A stretch of DNA of 64,000 nucleotides. Source: CAZGAH01 sp964523295 (lineage in GTDB: Bacteria; Desulfobacterota; Desulfovibrionia; Desulfovibrionales; Desulfovibrionaceae). The notes under the pieces were generated by a model that worked only from the letters and a program-made list of their open reading frames with translations, did no database searches and was not told the DNA's origin. The position numbers and the translations under genes were made by a program. Below, piece by piece: positions 44,312-52,030 of this stretch. Each line of letters begins with the position of its first letter. Positions within the stretch are counted from its first letter, which is position 1. The stretch is from positions 1 through 64,000 of the forward strand of contig CAZGAH010000004.1 of assembly GCA_964523295.1 (NCBI GenBank). The letters are read 5' to 3'.

Positions 44312-45991
44312 ATGCGCAGCAAAAAAATGACCCACGGACTGGAAAAAGCGCCCCATCGCTCGCTGCTCTACGCGCTCGGGCTCACCAGCGAGGAAATTGA
44401 ACGACCGCTGATCGGCGTAGTCAATGCCGCCAACGAAGTCGTTCCCGGACATATCCACCTGCACACCATCGCCCGCGCCGTCAAGGACGGGATCCGCTCC
44501 GCCGGAGGAACTCCGCTCGAATTTCCGGTCATCGGCGTCTGCGACGGGCTGGCCATGAACCACGAGGGCATGCGCTTCAGCCTTCCAAGTCGCGAGCTGA
44601 TCGCCGATTCCATCGAAATCATGGCCACGGCCCACCCCTTCGACGCGCTGGTCTGCATCCCCAACTGCGACAAGATCGTACCGGGAATGCTCATGGCCAT
44701 GCTGCGTCTGAACATCCCGGCCGTGATCGTCAGCGGCGGCCCGATGCTGGCGGGGCAGTGGCGTGGGCGCAGCGTCGATCTCATCAACGTGTTCGAGGCC
44801 GTGGGCCGGGTGAAACGCGGCGAGCTGAATGAAACAGACCTGGAGGAGCTTGCCACGCAGGCCTGCCCGGGTTGCGGCTCCTGCGCCGGGATGTTCACGG
44901 CCAATTCCATGAACTGCCTCAGCGAAGCCGTGGGCCTGGGACTTCCCGGCAACGGCACCGCCCCGGCCGTGTCCGCCGAGCGTATCCGGCTGGCCAAGGC
45001 CGCGGGGACGACGGTCATGGAACTGCTCCGGCAGGGCATCACGCCGCGGCGCATCGTCACCGCGCGCAGCGTGAGCAATGCCGTGGCCGTGGACATGGCC
45101 CTGGGCTGCTCCACGAACACGGTCCTGCATCTGCCGGCTATTTTCGCCGAGGCCGGGCTGGAGCTTACGCTGGATATTTTCGACGAGATCAGCCGGCGTA
45201 CGCCCAACCTCTGCAAGCTCTCGCCGGCCGGCGGGCACTACCTGTCCGATCTGCATCGGGCCGGCGGCATCCCGGCGCTCATGCGTGAGTTGAGCCGGCT
45301 CGGATTGATCGATCTCGATGTGCTGACCGCCACGGGCCGGACCCTGGGCGAAAATCTGGACACCGTGAAGGCCGCAATCGCCGACGCCGAGGTCATCCGC
45401 TCCGTCGACGCCCCCTACGGCAAGGAAGGCGGCATCGCCATTCTCAAAGGCAGCCTGGCGCCGCAGGGCGCGGTGGTCAAGCAATCCGCCGTGGCGCCAG
45501 AAATGATGGTCCGCACGGGCCGGGCGCGCGTCTTCGACAGCGAGGAGGCGGCCGTACAGGCCATTCTGGGCAATGACATCAGCGCCGGCGACATTGTGGT
45601 CATCCGGTACGAAGGCCCGAAGGGCGGGCCGGGAATGCGGGAGATGCTCACGCCAACGTCGGCCATTGCCGGCATGGGGCTCGCCGGAGACGTGGCGCTG
45701 ATCACCGACGGACGCTTCAGCGGCGGCACCCGCGGAGCGGCCATCGGCCATGTCTCTCCGGAGGCTGCCGAGAACGGGCCGATAGCCCTGGTGGCCGAGG
45801 GCGACGCCATTGCCATAGACATCCCGAGCAGGAAACTCGAACTGCTCGTGGACACCGCGACGCTCGACGCGCGGCGGGCAGCGCTGCGGCGGCCGGAACG
45901 CGTCGTGAATTCGCCCTTTTTGCGCCGCTACAGCAAGTTTGTCAGCTCGGCGGCCACTGGCGCCGTCTGGAGCGATGGCGCCGGGATTTGA
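44312..45991 (+). CDS. ilvD: dihydroxy-acid dehydratase
   Basis: 559 residues, the usual length. The Fe-S Cys are in CDGLAMNHEGM, CIPNCDKIVPGM and CPGCGSCAGMFTANSMNCL; the C-terminal family segment SGGTRGAAIGHVSPEAAENGPI is intact. It converts dihydroxy-acids to the 2-keto acids of valine, leucine and isoleucine synthesis. AAGGAAGG precedes the ATG. It has no other ilv genes nearby. Confidence 0.97.
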   Translation: MRSKKMTHGLEKAPHRSLLYALGLTSEEIERPLIGVVNAANEVVPGHIHLHTIARAVKDGIRSAGGTPLEFPVIGVCDGLAMNHEGMRFSLPSRELIADSIEIMATAHPFDALVCIPNCDKIVPGMLMAMLRLNIPAVIVSGGPMLAGQWRGRSVDLINVFEAVGRVKRGELNETDLEELATQACPGCGSCAGMFTANSMNCLSEAVGLGLPGNGTAPAVSAERIRLAKAAGTTVMELLRQGITPRRIVTARSVSNAVAVDMALGCSTNTVLHLPAIFAEAGLELTLDIFDEISRRTPNLCKLSPAGGHYLSDLHRAGGIPALMRELSRLGLIDLDVLTATGRTLGENLDTVKAAIADAEVIRSVDAPYGKEGGIAILKGSLAPQGAVVKQSAVAPEMMVRTGRARVFDSEEAAVQAILGNDISAGDIVVIRYEGPKGGPGMREMLTPTSAIAGMGLAGDVALITDGRFSGGTRGAAIGHVSPEAAENGPIALVAEGDAIAIDIPSRKLELLVDTATLDARRAALRRPERVVNSPFLRRYSKFVSSAATGAVWSDGAGI

Positions 45992-46021
45992 GGTTCGGGG
46001 GAGAACATTACAAGACAGCCC

Positions 46022-46049
46022 GTGCAGCCCGCCTTCCGACGGGCTGCAC
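46022..46049 (+). terminator. hairpin between ilvD and methyltransferase
   Basis: A 10-bp perfect stem (GTGCAGCCCG/CGGGCTGCAC) with an 8-base loop, 30 bases after ilvD. No T-run follows, so it may be a weak terminator or attenuator. It supports a methyltransferase start downstream at 46067. Confidence 0.5.
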
Positions 46050-46066
46050 GGAGGCACAGGTGCAGC

Positions 46067-46804
46067 GTGTGGGACAAGGAAGCAGTCGCCCGTTATGAAG
46101 CCTGGTTTCTGACCTCGCAAGGCGCCTTCGCCCTGGAGCAGGAAAAGCGCCTCATTGCCAGGCAGATATCCGGCTGGCCGCGCCGCAACCAACGACTTCT
46201 GGAGGTGGGTTGCGGTATCGGCCTGTTTCTGAATATTTTCTGGGAGGCGGGTTTCGACGCGACCGGACTGGACATCTCGCCGGCCATGATCGCTGCCGCC
46301 CGATCCAGGGTTTCCTCCCGTGTCGATCTGCACCTCGGCAGCGCCGACCATCTCCCCTTCGACGACAACGAATTCGACTTCGTCGCGTTGCTTACGGTCC
46401 TGGAATTTCTGCCGGATCCGGCCCTGGCACTTCAGGAGGCCGTGCGGGTAGCCCGCAAGGGCCTGCTTATCGCCTTTCTCAACAAATACTCGCTCTACTA
46501 CCTCGCGCACGGGCTGCGGCTGCCCCTGTTGCGCAAATCCCCCTTGCGCACGGCTCGCTGGTTCACGCCTCAGGAGCTTCGTTGTCTGCTCGACCAGACG
46601 GCCGGGCCGCGGCAGACAGCCTGCTCGTCGGTGCTTCCCGGTCCGATGTTTACCTGGCGCAACTCCCCGCCCTGGCGCTGGTTGAACCGGCCCATCCTTC
46701 CCGGCTCGCTCGGCGCCTGGTGCGCTTTGCGCGTCGAACTACAGGCCGGCCCCGTCATGACCCCGCTCGTCCGCTTCAGCGTCGAACCGCGCATGACCGT
46801 CTGA
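46067..46804 (+). CDS. class I SAM-dependent methyltransferase
   Basis: 245 residues. SAM-binding motif I is LLEVGCGIGLFLN, motif II is ATGLDISPAM, and post-I/III segments follow (SADHLPFDDNEFDFV, LAL..AVRVARKG). GTG 46067 is preferred because GGAGG lies 12 bases upstream and the frame before it runs through a hairpin. The substrate is unknown; a methyltransferase of this type often acts on lipids or quinones. It converges with the Fe-S gene at 46848. Confidence 0.82.
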   Translation: MWDKEAVARYEAWFLTSQGAFALEQEKRLIARQISGWPRRNQRLLEVGCGIGLFLNIFWEAGFDATGLDISPAMIAAARSRVSSRVDLHLGSADHLPFDDNEFDFVALLTVLEFLPDPALALQEAVRVARKGLLIAFLNKYSLYYLAHGLRLPLLRKSPLRTARWFTPQELRCLLDQTAGPRQTACSSVLPGPMFTWRNSPPWRWLNRPILPGSLGAWCALRVELQAGPVMTPLVRFSVEPRMTV

Positions 46805-46847
46805 CCCCTGACAGACGCGCCTTGGCAACAGCGTGACGGACTGCCCC

Positions 46848-48107
46848 TCACAGCCGTGAAGACGGCGGCGCAACGACGTCGAGCGCGTCCAGCCAGTGGC
46901 CCACCTGTACGCCGGCCGGGGCCGTAGCGCTCAGCTGCAACACGCAGCCGCTGCACCCCGTGAGCACGTGCTCGCCAGGACGCGCGGCCAGACGCTCCCA
47001 GCAGGTCCGGGCGACCGTCCGCCCGAGTTCCGGCGCCGCAAGTTGCAGCACCCCGCCCAGGCCGCAGCACTCGACAGCGGTCCAGTTTCCGAGGCGCCCG
47101 CCAACGACGCGGCGCAACCACTCCAATTCGACGGCCCCGGCTCCCCCGTGGCAGGGCTGATGGTAATGCAGTCGCTGCGGGGCGTTTGCCGAAACCTCGA
47201 ACTGCGTTTCCCCCCACAGCATTGCCAGCGGCACCAACGACGCCGTCCAGATCGCGGCCTCGCCCGGGGCCCAGTTCAGAGAGCTGTCCATCGCGCAGGC
47301 GCGGAGCCCGTCGAGGCAGGAGGCACAAAAAACGAGCAGAACCGGCCTGCCGGCCTGACGCCAGGCACGCACGTTGCGCACGCGCAGCGCGTGCTGCGCG
47401 CCAGGCAGACCGGCGCCGCCCAGGCTGGCCCCGCAGCAGGACCACTCCGGGGCGGGCAAGAGCGCGCAGCCCAGGCCTTCGGCCACGGCGTGGGCCTTGC
47501 CCAGCCAGTCCTGGCGGATGAAGTTTGCCAGACACCCGCCGAAAATTACGGCCTGCGCGGGCAGCGTGGCGGCAGGTGGCGCCGTTCCAAACAGGGGGCG
47601 CAGCCAGGCAGGAGGCAAAGGTCCGCATCGCATTGCCTGCAGGGTCCGCAGCCGCAGCCCGGCCTTGCGCTCGGGCAAACGGGTAGCCAGGGAGGAGAGC
47701 GCCGGCCAGAGCACTGCCGCCCGAATCAGCCAGGTCTTCCATATCCAGGCACGGAATCCCGGATGGGCGGCACGCAGCCCGGCCACGGCGTCCGGTATGG
47801 ATAACCCCTGCGGGCAGACGGCCGCGCAGCGCCCACAGCCCAGACACAACGAGGCCAGGTCCACGGCAGCCTTCGTCTCGACGAGCGCGGGCGTTACCGC
47901 GCACGCGGAAACCTGCCCGTCTGTCGCTTTCGTCGCGCGCGCTGTCGTCTGCGCCAGAAGCTGCTTGGCCTTGGGGCTTAATTCCTCGCGCTGCGTGGCC
48001 TGAAAAAGGGGGCAGACCTCCAGACAACGGCCACAGAGAATACACGACGGGGCTCGCTCGGCAGGGACCTCCACCTGCTCCGGTTCTGTGCGGGGGGGCG
48101 AAATCAT
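46848..48107 (-). CDS. GlcF/heterodisulfide-reductase-like iron-sulfur protein
   Basis: 419 residues. Two ferredoxin-type 4Fe-4S motifs near the N-terminus (CILCGRCLEVCPLF and CLGCGRCAAVCPQG) are followed by two CCG domains (CCGASLGG; CCGLGG and CSGC at the C-terminus), as in glycolate oxidase GlcF, LutA and HdrD. It probably transfers electrons from a dehydrogenase subunit encoded elsewhere. ATG 48107 overlaps the ydcF-like stop (ATGA), so it is the third gene of the tgt operon. Confidence 0.88.
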   Translation of the reverse strand: MISPPRTEPEQVEVPAERAPSCILCGRCLEVCPLFQATQREELSPKAKQLLAQTTARATKATDGQVSACAVTPALVETKAAVDLASLCLGCGRCAAVCPQGLSIPDAVAGLRAAHPGFRAWIWKTWLIRAAVLWPALSSLATRLPERKAGLRLRTLQAMRCGPLPPAWLRPLFGTAPPAATLPAQAVIFGGCLANFIRQDWLGKAHAVAEGLGCALLPAPEWSCCGASLGGAGLPGAQHALRVRNVRAWRQAGRPVLLVFCASCLDGLRACAMDSSLNWAPGEAAIWTASLVPLAMLWGETQFEVSANAPQRLHYHQPCHGGAGAVELEWLRRVVGGRLGNWTAVECCGLGGVLQLAAPELGRTVARTCWERLAARPGEHVLTGCSGCVLQLSATAPAGVQVGHWLDALDVVAPPSSRL

Positions 48108-48799
48108 GGGCGTTCGGGCGACGTCCTCTCCGGGAGGGACAATGGCGGAATGTCCAGCTCGGGTTCAGGAGTCTCCCCGGCGAGATAGCGCCCGCCAGCG
48201 ACATAAAACCCCCATTTGATGCACTCGGACATCAGGGCCATAGCCGAGTCCCTGCTTTCCCACCACCGGGCGGGAAAGGGTTCGTACGGCGTACCGACCA
48301 CCTGGAACGGGCAGCGCAGCCTGTCGGAAAAAACATGGCGCGTGCGCCGTACGTGGTAGGGAGAGGTGACGATCAGCAGGCGGGTCGCCGTGTCCCCGTA
48401 GCGTACGTCCAGGACCATGGCCTCTTGCACGGTGCTCAGATTGTTCTGGCCGAATAGTTCGATGCGCTCGCGGGGAACCCCCTTGCGCTCGAGTACGGCC
48501 AGGGTGATATCCTCCTCGCGGGGAAAGGCCACGCCGAGGGAATCCAGCATCCTGGCCTTGCGGTCGCGCTGCGGTCTGCTGACAAGCACGCCGGGCGCCA
48601 GCCCTCGATTGAAGAGATCGGCGGCATACATGGCGCGGGCAAACGATCCGGCCAGCACCACGATACGATCCGCCTGCCGCGGCTGGTCCAGCACCGGCAG
48701 CCAGCGCTCGGCGAAAAACAGACCCACGGCGACGACAAGGACCGCGACAAGACCGAACAGACCCAGTCCCTGCAGAACGCGGCCGAGCAGCCGGCTCAT
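48104..48799 (-). CDS. YdcF/DUF218-family envelope protein
   Basis: 231 residues. One N-terminal membrane helix (about 11-30) is followed by a DUF218 domain: ADRIVVLAGSFARAMYAADLFNRG, a central NNLSTVQEA and TSPYHVRRTRHVF. Family members such as SanA/YdcF act at the cell envelope, but the biochemical role is not settled. Both ends overlap neighbours by four bases (tgt upstream, GlcF-like downstream), so the three genes are coupled. Confidence 0.88.
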   Translation of the reverse strand: MSRLLGRVLQGLGLFGLVAVLVVAVGLFFAERWLPVLDQPRQADRIVVLAGSFARAMYAADLFNRGLAPGVLVSRPQRDRKARMLDSLGVAFPREEDITLAVLERKGVPRERIELFGQNNLSTVQEAMVLDVRYGDTATRLLIVTSPYHVRRTRHVFSDRLRCPFQVVGTPYEPFPARWWESRDSAMALMSECIKWGFYVAGGRYLAGETPEPELDIPPLSLPERTSPERP

Positions 48800-49989
48800 G
48801 CGGCCTCGCTCCTGAACATGGCCTCATAACGCGCCTTCACGGCGGCGAAACGCCCCTCCAGAATGGCCTGACGCACCTCGCGCATCATCGTGAGATAGAA
48901 ATGGATGTTGTGGATGGTATTGAGCCGGTAGGCGAGCAGCTCGCGCGCCATGTAGAGATGACGCAGGTAGGCCCTGGAGAAGGTGGTGCAGGTGGGGCAG
49001 GAACAGTGGGGATCGAGCGGGCCGTCGTCTTCCTTGAACTCCGCACGCTTGATGTTCAGCTTGCCCTGCGAGGTGAAAAGAGTGCCGGTTCTGGCATTGC
49101 GTGTCGGCAACACGCAGTCGAACATATCCACCCCCAGGGCCACGGCGGTCAGGATATCCGTGGGCGTGCCCACGCCCATCAGGTAGCGCGGCGCGCCGGC
49201 AGGGAGAAGTGGCGCCGTATGAGCGAGCATGTCGACCATCTCCGCAGGGGATTCGCCGACGGACAGGCCTCCCACGGCGTAGCCGTCGAAGGGGATGGAG
49301 CAAATTTCCTCGGCGCTGCGGGTGCGCAAATCCGGGAAAAAACCGCCTTGTACGATCCCGAACAACAGGCCCGGTCCGGCGCCGGGGGGATAGGCCGAGC
49401 GGCTTTTCTCCGCCCAGCGCGTGGTCAGGGCCAGCGATCGAGCCGTGTACTCGTGGTCGGCCCCATAGGGCACGCACTCGTCCAGCACCATCATGATGTC
49501 CGAGCCCAGATTCCGCTGGATGCGCAGCACGCCGGCGGGATCGAAAAAATGGCGCGAGCCGTCCAGATGCGATGTGAACAGCACGCCCTCTTCGCTGATG
49601 GTGCGCAGACCGCTGAGACTGAAGACCTGAAAGCCTCCGCTGTCCGTGAGAATGGAACCGGGCCAGTCCNNNNNNNNNNGCACGGCGCGATTCCAGGCGG
49701 CAAATCCGTGCAGACCGCCTCGCCGCGCGATCAACTCGTCTCCCGGCCGCAGATAGAGATGATAGGTGTTGCCCAGGATGATGTTCGCCCCGGGGGCGTA
49801 CAGGTCGTCCGGGCTGAGGGCCTTGACGCTGCCCTGCGTGCCGACGGGCATGAAGACCGGCGTTTCGATCGTTCCGTGCGCCGTGCGCAATATCCCGGCC
49901 CTGGCCTGCCCGTCCGTGGCCTGGAGCGTGAACGCCGGGTCCGTCTGACGAGCCGATTGTATAGTCGTGTCGCTGCGTATCATTTGCAT
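48796..49989 (-). CDS. tgt: queuine tRNA-ribosyltransferase
   Basis: About 397 residues with TGT features: GTQGSVKALSPDDL, LGNTYHLYLRPG, TDSGGFQVFSLS (catalytic Asp region), GLSVGE, and the zinc site CSCPTC with His in IHNIHF. It exchanges guanine for preQ1 at tRNA position 34. An N run (49670-49679) interrupts it near residue 105, so ~3 residues are unknown. Start at 49989 or at the ATG two codons later (49983); neither has a strong ribosome site. Confidence 0.96.
   Translation of the reverse strand: MQMIRSDTTIQSARQTDPAFTLQATDGQARAGILRTAHGTIETPVFMPVGTQGSVKALSPDDLYAPGANIILGNTYHLYLRPGDELIARRGGLHGFAAWNRAVXXXXDWPGSILTDSGGFQVFSLSGLRTISEEGVLFTSHLDGSRHFFDPAGVLRIQRNLGSDIMMVLDECVPYGADHEYTARSLALTTRWAEKSRSAYPPGAGPGLLFGIVQGGFFPDLRTRSAEEICSIPFDGYAVGGLSVGESPAEMVDMLAHTAPLLPAGAPRYLMGVGTPTDILTAVALGVDMFDCVLPTRNARTGTLFTSQGKLNIKRAEFKEDDGPLDPHCSCPTCTTFSRAYLRHLYMARELLAYRLNTIHNIHFYLTMMREVRQAILEGRFAAVKARYEAMFRSEAA
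49670..49679. other. assembly gap (10 N) in tgt
   Basis: N run between AAWNRAV and DWPGSILTDSGG; the frames agree on both sides. Confidence 0.99.
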
Positions 49990-50106
49990 TTGTCAGCGCA
50001 TACTGCCCATAGGGTACGGGAAGCGCGTGCCACGAGGACGCGTCATCCCCGTCTCCAGCGGCGGGCGCGTGTTGAGGGTTAACGGCGGTATCGCAAGGGC
50101 GATTGC

Positions 50107-51243
50107 TCAGGTCCTGTTCCGGCGGTCCTCCAGTACGATGGCCCGCGTCCGGACCAGTCGCCGGGCAAGCTCCCGGCAATAGCCACACTGGCGGCAATGC
50201 TGGCCGCAGTTGCCGACCCTGGCCGCAAAATCCGAAGGCAGGGCGGGATTGTCCACGTAGAGCCTGTCGGCCAGCGCCTCCTGCGTGTCGAGTAAATCCA
50301 GAAGATTCCCGGACCAGGAGCCCTGCAGATAGGCCTTGACCGTGCTGGTCAATGCGGCTGGACTTCGGGTGCGGCCACAGATTTTGATCAGGTCGACCTC
50401 GCCGGCAACCATGGCAATATCTTCCGGCCGCATGAAGGGTGATTGAAAGATGTGCTCGGGGTGGAGAAAAAAGGTACGGATACAGCCCAGGCCTGAGAGC
50501 GTGGAATAGTTGAGCGCCCGGCCGCAATCCTGCGCCGCGTGCGCAACGTGGCTATCGTGTGCCGGCTTGAACGGACAGTGCGCCAGGCAGCCCTCGTTGG
50601 CCATGAGCGCCAGGGACATCTCCGGGAAGGCCTGGCGCAGCTCGTGCGCCAGGGAGCGCAGCGCCGGCAAACGTCGATTGAGCGCACGATCCAGCACCAG
50701 CTTGGAAGGCGGCCGGAAGGCGGTGTCGGCAATGGCATCGAGCCGGGCGGCAATGGCGTCGAAGGCGTCGAGCCGGCAGTTGATGCCTGGCAGAGCCTCC
50801 AATCGGGCGCAGAGGGAGGCGTGCGCGTCGGAGAGCGCCCGAAGCAGAAACTGGTCGACATACACCAGCCCATGCAGCTGCCCCGCCTCGACCAGGTTCT
50901 CGATGCGAGCGGCCAGGGCGTCGATGCGCTCGCGATTGGCGTACAACTCCGGAGCGTGAAAACTGGCGTTGAGCAGCAGGTATTTTTTCGGCCGCTCTAG
51001 GGAGCGGAGCATCCGCATCATCCCGGCTTCGTCAAGAAAGCCTGTGCGATGCCTCGCGTCCGCGGCGAGCGGTGAATAGAGACTGAAGTGCACGCTGTGC
51101 AGTCGCGCCTCGTGCCCGGCCAGAAACCGCAGATAGCCCGGGTCCGGTATCAAGGGCACGTCGAAGCGGAGCCGGGGCGGAGCGCTTTCGGAGGCGTCTG
51201 GCACGGCGACATCCTTGCGTATCGGGTATTCAGAACGCGGCAT
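50107..51243 (-). CDS. Cys-rich protein, U32-peptidase/UbiU-V-like
   Basis: 378 residues of uncertain family. Cys occur in clusters: EGCLAHCPFK in the middle, IKICGR, and NCGQHCRQCGYCRE near the C-terminus, a pattern that would bind an Fe-S cluster. The fold pattern and the ICGR segment recall U32 proteins such as UbiU/UbiV and TrhP (YegQ), but the match is not certain. GGAGACC precedes ATG 51243. It is followed by tgt on the same strand after 117 bases; both could concern RNA modification, which is speculative. Confidence 0.6.
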   Translation of the reverse strand: MPRSEYPIRKDVAVPDASESAPPRLRFDVPLIPDPGYLRFLAGHEARLHSVHFSLYSPLAADARHRTGFLDEAGMMRMLRSLERPKKYLLLNASFHAPELYANRERIDALAARIENLVEAGQLHGLVYVDQFLLRALSDAHASLCARLEALPGINCRLDAFDAIAARLDAIADTAFRPPSKLVLDRALNRRLPALRSLAHELRQAFPEMSLALMANEGCLAHCPFKPAHDSHVAHAAQDCGRALNYSTLSGLGCIRTFFLHPEHIFQSPFMRPEDIAMVAGEVDLIKICGRTRSPAALTSTVKAYLQGSWSGNLLDLLDTQEALADRLYVDNPALPSDFAARVGNCGQHCRQCGYCRELARRLVRTRAIVLEDRRNRT

Positions 51244-51349
51244 CAGGTCTCCACGGTTGTGTTTCGGATGGATTCCGGCACAAACGGCACGATGCCGGGC
51301 GCAAAGGAACTTCGGAGCAAGGGGGAAGAATTCCGGTATGAGCGGACAA

Positions 51350-51676
51350 CTACATGAGAAAATCTATGTACCATTTGAAGACGATACGAGCGAGTACAAT
51401 GATGATGATGAGTTTGATGAAGTCGGAATAGTGGAGATAAATGCGCTTCAGGAACACTTTGGTGATATAATTATCCTCGATGTTCACTATTCTGTAGTAG
51501 AAATGCCCATACCCCTGAACTGAAGACTTGATGACCTTTCCGACCTGAAGCTTATAGCGCTCGACCTCGGGGAAATACTGCATAATTTCGTGGCCTGTCG
51601 CTTCATTATAGTAATAGATGCCTCCTTTTACACCTTCAGGCTGAGCCTGGGCCTCGGGCTGTGTCTGTTCGCTCAT
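51350..51676 (-). CDS. small membrane protein, hypothetical
   Basis: 108 residues. The N-terminal ~18 are Gln/Pro/Glu-rich, then Tyr-rich soluble sequence (GGIYYYNEATGHEIMQYF), then one membrane helix at the C-terminus (LIIIIVLARIVFKWYI). GAGGCG precedes the ATG. Base composition is clearly more AT-rich than its neighbours. No family recognised; the tail-anchored-like layout suggests it faces the cytoplasm. Confidence 0.65.
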   Translation of the reverse strand: MSEQTQPEAQAQPEGVKGGIYYYNEATGHEIMQYFPEVERYKLQVGKVIKSSVQGYGHFYYRIVNIEDNYITKVFLKRIYLHYSDFIKLIIIIVLARIVFKWYIDFLM

Positions 51677-52030
51677 GGTCGCCTCGTCTTCGGCAAACTG
51701 TTTTTATCAACAATCCTTATCACTACGCTAGCACGGGTTCTGCCGCGTTGCAAGCGCAATGAAGCCTCGAAAACGACAGGTGGCTTTGAACCCGATAGGA
51801 TCGGCAAATCCTGCCAACGCCGATAGGGCTGATGAAAAAAGATTTTTTCATCCGGAATGGTAAAATGCTTGCAGCGTCGGCGGCCTTCATTGTATGACAA
51901 AAGTCATCTGCTGGATGAATGCCAGCTGCCGTGTCGACCCGGGGGGGGCGGAACACATGGATATCGAGGCGGCAAGCCGGATTGCCTGTTTTTTTTGTGT
52001 CCGAGGTTGAGGTCGAGGTCTCGCTCAGTC
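51677..52030. other. divergent intergenic region
   Basis: 354 bases between the small membrane protein (minus) and the GAF kinase (plus). It contains the A/T inverted repeat 51831-51852. The kinase frame is open from 51857, but those 58 codons are Arg/Cys-rich and unlike a leader. Confidence 0.6.
51831..51852. repeat. 22-base perfect inverted repeat
   Basis: GATGAAAAAA-GA-TTTTTTCATC. It could act as a weak bidirectional terminator or as an operator between divergent genes. Confidence 0.55.
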
